64,000 nt of DNA, from assembly GCA_029891345.1 (NCBI GenBank), contig CM056999.1, forward strand, positions 31,864,418 through 31,928,417, in the 5' to 3' direction. Numbering within the stretch: position 1 is the first letter of the stretch; every line of letters begins with the position of its first letter. This stretch comes from Dryococelus australis. Taxonomy: Eukaryota > Arthropoda > Insecta > Phasmatodea > Phasmatidae. Of the stretch, positions 57,880-64,000 are shown piece by piece. The position numbers and the translations under genes were made by a program. The notes under the pieces were generated by a model, which ran no database searches, was not told where the DNA came from, and saw only the letters and a program-made list of their open reading frames with translations.

Positions 57880-59023
57880 TAGTGATTCTGTTAAACGTGG
57901 TCCTTAAGGATTTGATAGGTTTTGTGGATGCTAAGATGGGGAAATTTAGTATATTTGTTCCATCAGTTTTGCAAGTGCAACGTTTTCAATATTATCATAA
58001 TACCTTTTTTGGAGCACAACTGGGACAGGACAAAACAGTATTCAGGGCAAGGGAAATGGAAATTTTTTACTGGCCTAGGATGGCCAGTGAAATTAAAGAT
58101 CTTGTAAAGGAATGTCTTGATTGTCAGAGAGCGAAGCCCCATAATGTCAAGAATAATAGTCCATATAGTTCAAAGATTGCTACGTTCCCCTGGGAGCGAT
58201 TATACCTGGATGTGTTTGGTCCTTTGCCACACCCTACTTCTGGTTGCACCTCTATACTAGTTGCTGTTGACAGTTTCAGTAAATTTGCATTTTTCTCTAA
58301 TTTACGCACCATGAAGTCGGTAGAAATTTGTAGGATATTGAGTCAGCACCTTTTACCAGTATTTGGATCTCCTATGAATATTGTAACCTATAATGCCGCC
58401 TCCTTTTTGTCGGTGGAGGTGAAGAATTTTGCCTTTGCTTGGGGTATAAAATTGGGGCAGATAACCCTTTATTATCCACAAGCCAAACTGGTGGAAAGAT
58501 GTAACAGGAATTTGAAGGTATCTCTGAGAGCTTTTCAAACCGGGAACATAAGGAATACAATTAGGTTTTGTATAAAATTTTGCTTGCGCTCAACAATGTT
58601 GTACGTGACGCGACTGATAAGGTTCCTTCATAGGTGTTCTTCGGACGGAGGTCATTTCATCCCCTTATTCATTCTTGGGGTTTACACAACTTTTTCTGGG
58701 ATGTTGGTAGTAAGAGGTCGTTGGAAGGAGTATGGGCTGAGGCCACTCAAAGCCTTCAAAAGTACCATAGAAAGTTGGCAACACGGAAGGCGTTTTCTAG
58801 TGATATGGTGACTTTCAAAATAGGAAATAAGGTCATGGTTGAAATGCATTTTCTTAGTAATAAGGCCGCACAGTTCAGTGCTAAGCTTACTCCTAAGTAC
58901 CAGAATCCATTCAGGATACTCAGGTTCTTGATCCCCTTCACTGTGGTGTTTGAAGATGTGTTAAAGAAAGTGGTTGTGATGAAATGTCATGTGACACAAC
59001 TGAAATTATGTACCACTCAATAA
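57880..59023 (+). pseudogene. Ty3/gypsy integrase with mutated active site
   Basis: An open frame of about 300 codons: GFVDAKMGKFSIFVPSVL, then a degraded HHCC zinc region (YYHNTFFGAQLGQ with Gln for the second His; CLDCQRAKP intact). The core follows: YLDVFGPLP (first Asp), VTYNAASF where Tyr (nt 58389-58391) replaces the second catalytic Asp, and LVERCNRNLK (Glu). After a frame change near 58560-58640 the C-terminal GPY/F region is read at 58720-59023 (WAEATQSLQKYH, VEMHFLSNKAAQFSAKLTPKY). The minus-strand copy keeps the Asp at the same position. The protein cannot catalyse integration as written. Confidence 0.8.
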
Positions 59024-59664
59024 TGTGGTGTGAATGACCAATCACTGTAGTCATGTCATGTGGGTTTCTTGTCATTTTGAGTCTAGTATGGATCATTTAG
59101 TTTTAAAATGTGTATAATGAGTAGTGGGCTCCCTCGGAGGCATTGCTGACCACCCTTTCGTGCTCATTTAGTTTTTTTTTTCTTCCGTATTCATGTAGTT
59201 TGAAGAGGGTTGTGGGTTGTGTGATTTATATTTTGTATTTCTGGTCTTGTAACTGACCTTATAGTTTACATGGTAGTATGGTTTAAAAAAAAATGTTCTG
59301 CTAAGAGACCAACATGGCAATTATCAAGTAACAATAGCGATCCCTTTGACCCCTTTGAGTCTGTGTGACAGACTTAAGATGCTCCCCGTGAGGATTCCTA
59401 TTCTTCGATGGAGCAGAGATGGGGCTCTTTTTCTCCTGATGACGACATATACTTGGGCAAGTTGTTTTCTCTTTTTGGTGGTGTTCCACTGGATGTTCAT
59501 GGAACCACCCTGATGGTGATGCTGTGGAATTTCGTTCCTGGACTGAAGTGGGAGAAAAGTGCTGGTTCGAATTTGAGCTGGCCACTTCGTCTTAGTTCAT
59601 GGCATCTTCTTCTCAACCTGGCTGGACTTCTTCTTAGGGAGTCCTCCCCCGTAGGGAGGGGGGT

Positions 59665-61557
59665 TGTGATGGGCGAGACCACGTCGCCTTACGCTCTTCA
59701 ATAATTATTAATTATAACTTAGTACAAATAATAATGAACTGTTGAAAGAGCGGGCCGGGTCACGTCGCCAGTCACCCATTCTAATAATTACAGTATGTGG
59801 TTACCTGACATTTTGTTTCGGCGAGAAGCTCGTCACGCACAAACTTTTAAATACGTTTGTTTGGTGTTAACAACTTCTAAAATAAAGAACTAACCTGTAG
59901 TGTCCTCGCCAGCCTTACGTTACCTTAAAAAGACATTTGGAAACCTAGGGTACCACGAAGACGTATGTTTTGCACGTGCTATTTTTTCACGTGTAGCAGC
60001 GACCAGCCAGGACGGAAAACTGAGTCCCAGAGTTTGTTTCGACGGTTAGTCACCCGATGGCAGCACTATCGGTAGTGAGCGTTAGGATCTGGTCACCACT
60101 TGATGTCCGCGCATGACGTCTGATTACGCCAGTTCCGGCAACTTGATCAACAGGCCGGAAGTGGGATTGCGTATCGCAATATTATTGGTGGTTGACTTTT
60201 CAATCATGTAAACCCCCTAAGGGAAACAGGCGTCCACTGCATCGGTTCACCTTATTTGGTAACATCAACCACCTTTGGTCGTGAATATTGGGACCCCCCC
60301 CCCCCCTTGAAAAATTGCCTTAACACCAATTTTTTGGAATTACGTTTTTGTCTGAGGAAAATAATGTCATTGGTAGCGCTAGTTGGCGGATCTGTGTATA
60401 TAATGACTGTAAATTGCTTCGTTCGGGGTCAGTCAGCGGCCTCGATGGGACAAACTTCTACCAGATAAGTAGCTCTTAGTTCAAATTCACAAATGTGGAC
60501 TCTTCAAGCTAAATAGGACTTTTACGTCATTTTGACGTTAGGCTAGGGCCAGGATGGCCGAAAATTTTTTAATCATTTTAACTTGAGAAATGTTGTTCTC
60601 TTAACCGAAAGATTTGATAAGGGGTGAGAAACTAAATGTTACCTTTTGTGACCAGGTTTTGTACACCCATAAGCAAGTATGTGACCAAGTCTTAACAAAG
60701 AATTCTGGTGGTTGTAACCACTTGTAACCAAAACGATAATGATGGTCTTAATATTTTGAAACCAAGTCCAGTCGATGGTAGGCGATATTTGGGACACTGT
60801 TGTAATTATGGTTAGTAAACAATTTAAAAACTTTACGAAGTTTTGGACGGTTTTAATAATCACATTTACTCGCTGGAGTTAAAGCTCGAATTGCTTAGCA
60901 GTTGCCCCTATCCATTTGGGATCGCGAGTAGATTCAAGAAAATAAAATACTTTGTCAAGTTTTGAGGTAGCCATGTTCATTAATTTATGACCAGTAGAGT
61001 GTTACCATATTGGGTTTTCCTCGTGTAGGAACGAACAAATAACGCTGTAAATCTCGGCACGACAAGAATTAATCCGCCATTTTGTGATGATGGTATTTTA
61101 GAGTAACTTGCCCAGTATATATTGTGATGGCCTTCTGTGTTTACTAAATGGCCTGTTAGAGGCGTATACACTTACTGTATTTTAGTGTGAATAATTCAAG
61201 TATTAGCTAGGTTACAGCATACCTGAAATCATTTTGTATGTTACTCAAAATTTTTTATTGTAATTTGATAATTTAACCAACTGGGAATTTTTACACGTGT
61301 AAGATTGATAACAAATGAGAGCTTTCTCACATGTAAGATTAATGACAAATGAAAAGAATGAAAAGAAACATAATAAAGACAAATAATTAACACACTTCTT
61401 CTTTGTTTCTGTTATAGGTTGTTTATCATTCTCAACTTACCCTTACACTGTACGGATAAATGGTTATAGTATGGCTTTTTGCCATTTTTGTATTCTGTTG
61501 GTTTTGCTAAGTTTTGTGCAAATCCTGCCTTGCCACGTGCTTGGTTAGGACGTAGCA
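59665..61557 (+). repeat. 3' LTR of the plus-strand Ty3/gypsy copy, enlarged
   Basis: A polypurine-like GTAGGGAGGGGGGT precedes TGTGATGGGC, and the LTR ends in GGACGTAGCA. The minus copy's LTR is 1222 bp; this one is 1893 bp because of an extra 60228-61015 block. On either side of that block the two LTRs align closely. Frames inside (60256-60468, 60639-60863, 60980-61171) are not genes. The residual similarity looks moderate, so the copies are old. Confidence 0.7.
60228..61015. mobile_element. Extra block inside the LTR, identity unknown
   Basis: Absent from the LTR at 48728-49949, where 'ccccctaagg' joins directly to 'tggtgtaggaac'. It contains a run of about 14 C (60294) and a weak tRNA-like part near 60430-60490. 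It may be an insertion here or a deletion in the other copy. No termini or target duplication were found. Confidence 0.5.
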
Positions 61558-61814
61558 CGGTCCGAACTTGGGTAGGTAGGATTCAGGAGTTATCTCCGCA
61601 ATTTTGGAATTTTGTGTGTTTCGTTACAACCTGAAAATACACAGTCGGTATCTAGTCTTAATTACTGACACGTAACAGAGAATTAGTTACTAAATATTAT
61701 GAAGTTAGTATTGTATAAGACTCCAAAAATTGTTTCCATATGTACAATATCAGGGTATACGAATAACGAGTATGCAAAATAGTGAATATATTTTATATAC
61801 ATCCATATTAGCTT

Positions 61815-61880
61815 GTCTACATTTGTTCAGGAAGTTCCCAACTTTGTATCTGTCAATCCTGATGTATGGTAAATTTTTCG
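61815..61880 (+). repeat. Dispersed repeat segment shared with 17640-17800
   Basis: 'ctacatttgttcaggaag', 'ttcccaactttgtat' and 'ctgatgtatggta' match the 17.7-kb segment in the same order, with a shorter middle. It lies 136 bp before a complete MITE. Confidence 0.4.
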
Positions 61881-62015
61881 CCACTATATAGGTTAAAAAC
61901 TTTTGTTAAAGTTTAAAATATTTACTATAATTATTTACTTTGCATTTAATGACAATATTATCTCCTGTCACTATTATCCGAAAGAAAAAAACTAGTCGGG
62001 GAGTAATCGACGTAT

Positions 62016-62248
62016 AGTCTGTTTGCGGTAAAGTGAGCACTTTTGAGGCCTCATTTACTTCTTTTCCTATCGTGCATTTCAAATCCTTCATCCACATTTA
62101 AAATAAATATTGCCATATAAGTAATTAACAGTGTATATAGTTCACCTGACTTAAAAGTTAAGGTCTAAGATTACAATAAAATATATTTATTGACTATTGT
62201 TCCAAATGAGAGGGCTTCAAAAAGAGCTAATTTTACCGTGAATGGCCT
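62016..62248. mobile_element. Complete 233-bp MITE
   Basis: Left end AGTCTGTTTGCGGTAAAGTG then AGCACTTTTGAGGCC. Right end reversed: AGGCCATTCACGGTAAAATT then AGCTCTTTTTGAAGCC. Identical in length to 17374-17606 and with the same TIR, but a different interior composition. AT-rich and non-coding. Confidence 0.8.
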
Positions 62249-62329
62249 GGTTTTAATGCTCTATCGTTTCGGCGAATTCAATACGTCGATCGAAACATCA
62301 TTAGTGTCAAAAGAAGTGTGCTAAACCTA

Positions 62330-63010
62330 GTGTTGGCGGAGACGCGACAGGGATGACCAAGCGGCGGGACTAGATAGGATGGCGGCAGGCTGTTGACGGT
62401 GTCCTGGGTGCATGGAGCTCGTGTCGTTCCCTCCGGCGCGTGGCAGCTGGTAGCACGCCGCACCTGTTCGCTGCGCTAGTGTCGCGTAGGCGGGGAGTGC
62501 AGTTCCCACACTGCAGTGTGCACGCGGGGATCTGACTGCTGGGCCGTGCGTGTCGTGTAATGGGATCTCGCCTCCCGGCCTGATATCACCCGGACACGCA
62601 GGCCACGCACGCGTGATAAGCCTCCGCCATTCCCCCCCCCCCCCCGGGTACCAACTGCCTCAACCCTCCGGACGGTGCTGATTGATGGCGGTCCCACGCA
62701 GCAGGAGGAAGGTTTAAGGGGGGGAGAGACACCTGGCTCGCCCGGCCGAATGAAATGACCAGGGAATGCGGAGCTGGGAAGCCGAGGGGCTATATCGACA
62801 CTGTTTCCCCATCTCACCTCCGTTCTGCCGGCTCATCCACTCACTCACTACCTCCGTTGCCAGACGCCCAACAGTTCCTGTGCGTGTTCCTCATTGTAAA
62901 CCGTGGACCGTATCCGAATTGTCAGTATGCGTAGTATTGTTATAGATCGTGGACGCCGCGATGCGTGGTTGCCTACGCTCGAGGCGCCAGTCGAGCCACG
63001 AACTTCCTCA
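62330..63010. other. CpG-rich island
   Basis: The largest CpG-dense patch in the window, about 680 bp (GCGCGTGGCAGC, CACGCAGGCCACGCACGCGTG, GGACGCCGCGATGCG), with a run of about 16 C at 62632. Frames are open on the minus strand (62278-62817) but unrecognisable. It may be a promoter island of a neighbouring gene. Confidence 0.4.
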
Positions 63011-63304
63011 CTGTGGTAGTGTATTTGTTAAAGGTAGTTCTCTGTAAAGTTAAATCTTTGAAATAAATATTTTTAAAATGGGACTACCCCCTACCTGCGT
63101 GTATTTTAGCATGCACACTTGACTGCCACGTGCTCTCTATAAAGTTGGTGACGATGTAGAGACTGTACTTCCATGTCTTAAAGCTGAATAAAAAATGTCA
63201 AGAAAACATTTGACATTACTAAAATTATTTCTTCCACTTTCTATTTTATGGATGTATGTAAGTGTTAGAATTAGCACGATTGTAAATTATTTACGCTTCT
63301 ATAG

Positions 63305-63455
63305 TAATTTTACAGTTTTACTTGACCGACACATGAATAGTGTGACCATGCCGATGGAAATGTAAATTTTACATATGGCGGAATCATGCAGAATGTCCAT
63401 ACAGGATGCTCTTTAGCAGGGTTTTCTAAAGTGCACACTTTACTCTGAACAGCTT
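63305..63455 (-). mobile_element. MITE-family copy, same subtype as 23695-23850
   Basis: On the minus strand: CTGTTCAGAGTAAAGTGTGCACTTT, 'ccctgctaaagagcatcc', 'attccgccatatgtaaaattt', 'tcggtcaagtaaaactgt', in the same order as 23695-23850. No second TIR was found, so this subtype may be longer or truncated. Confidence 0.6.
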
Positions 63456-63827
63456 TTAGGTACACGCACATAGTGCTAACTTGTCTTGGAAACTATTTTT
63501 CCATAATTCAACCCTTCGTACTACACCCGTGACACATTTTGGCGACATTAGCATGAATTACGAGAGAACAGAATTGTGTGTTGAATAAAGCGACGAACGT
63601 GTTACGATTGTTAGCTAAATCCTGTGCTGTTATGTACGAAAATAAGTAAAAGCTTGTCATGTTAAGCTAGCACTTGTGAAATCAGCCATTGAAAACCACA
63701 TTTTCCCATAACTACACCATGTATACCCAGTGCAGTAATATTGGCACACATTCTTCCAAGTTAGGTTGACAACGAATCAAGAAAATTAGTTCTTAGTCTT
63801 GGTGGTGTACTGAGAGACACAACCTGT

Positions 63828-63900
63828 CGTTAAAGTGTCGGCAAAGTGTCGGCAGATTGTCGGTCCGATACCTGTACTTTCGGCAACTGTCGTATAAATA
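63828..63900 (+). promoter_or_regulatory. Triplicated GTGTCGGCA motif followed by a TATA-like box
   Basis: AAAGTGTCGGCAAAGTGTCGGCAG and then ATTGTCGGTCC repeat an 11-bp unit about three times, about 30 bp before TATAAATA at 63893-63900. This could be a small promoter with clustered factor sites pointing off the right edge. The motif is read from sequence; the role is inferred. Confidence 0.25.
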
Positions 63901-64000
63901 CCAGAAGATAGACATCGGACAAAAGCGTGATGTCTTTTTTGAGACAGATTGCTAGCCGTTGCGATAAAGATAAAGGCCCGGTGTATTATTTAAGACGACA

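Noticed and set aside
48728..61557. Single large palindromic duplication
   Set aside because: The arms differ by many substitutions, indels and a 790-bp block, and their 5' extents differ, so independent insertions of the same family fit better.

Overview
The window looks like a piece of a large, repeat-rich arthropod nuclear genome, most likely an insect. It is AT-rich and full of transposable elements, with tRNA-headed SINEs, foldback and TIR elements, Ty3/gypsy and non-LTR retrotransposons, a pogo-type transposase and an A32-ATPase gene of Maverick/adintovirus type. A hemimetabolous insect would fit, but I cannot name a species. I found no confident host protein exon, rRNA, functional tRNA or CRISPR array. 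Most short ORFs are chance or lie inside repeats.

Left part (1-9 kb). Two minus-strand genes of viral/Maverick type sit 1.3 kb apart. One is an intact 226-codon ORF of unknown function with a poly(A) signal. The other is a C2H2-plus-A32-like packaging ATPase gene that keeps a TATA/CCAAT promoter and a short 5'UTR intron but has a 3' frameshift. They are followed by a decayed foldback-type repeat with a nested SINE, then about nine diverged copies of a roughly 290-bp tandem unit.

Middle part (9-45 kb). This is mostly unrecognised AT-rich DNA punctuated by repeats. There are two non-LTR retrotransposon remnants (10.5-11.1 and 29.8-30.4 kb), many copies of one tRNA-derived SINE family on both strands, and a MITE family with two complete 233-bp copies. 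There are also three smaller tandem arrays (21.1, 22.2 and 38.6 kb), several short CpG-rich islands, a 2.8-kb foldback element at 40.5-43.3 kb, and a second block of the 290-bp tandem repeat at 44 kb.

Right part (45-64 kb). A G-depleted tract and a C/A-rich minisatellite with higher-order structure lead into two copies of one Ty3/gypsy family in opposite orientation. The minus copy spans 48.7-52.1 kb and the plus copy 54.8-61.6 kb. Both have a 3' LTR of about 1.2 kb (enlarged to 1.9 kb in the plus copy), neither has a visible 5' LTR, and together they form inverted arms. Between them lie a pogo-like DDE transposase pseudogene and a head-to-head SINE junction. The window ends with a complete MITE, a CpG-rich island and a partial MITE.

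No set of genes here forms an operon or pathway. The interest lies in the Maverick-like gene pair and in the repeat architecture: inverted LTR copies, the foldback with internal tandem monomers, and higher-order minisatellites.
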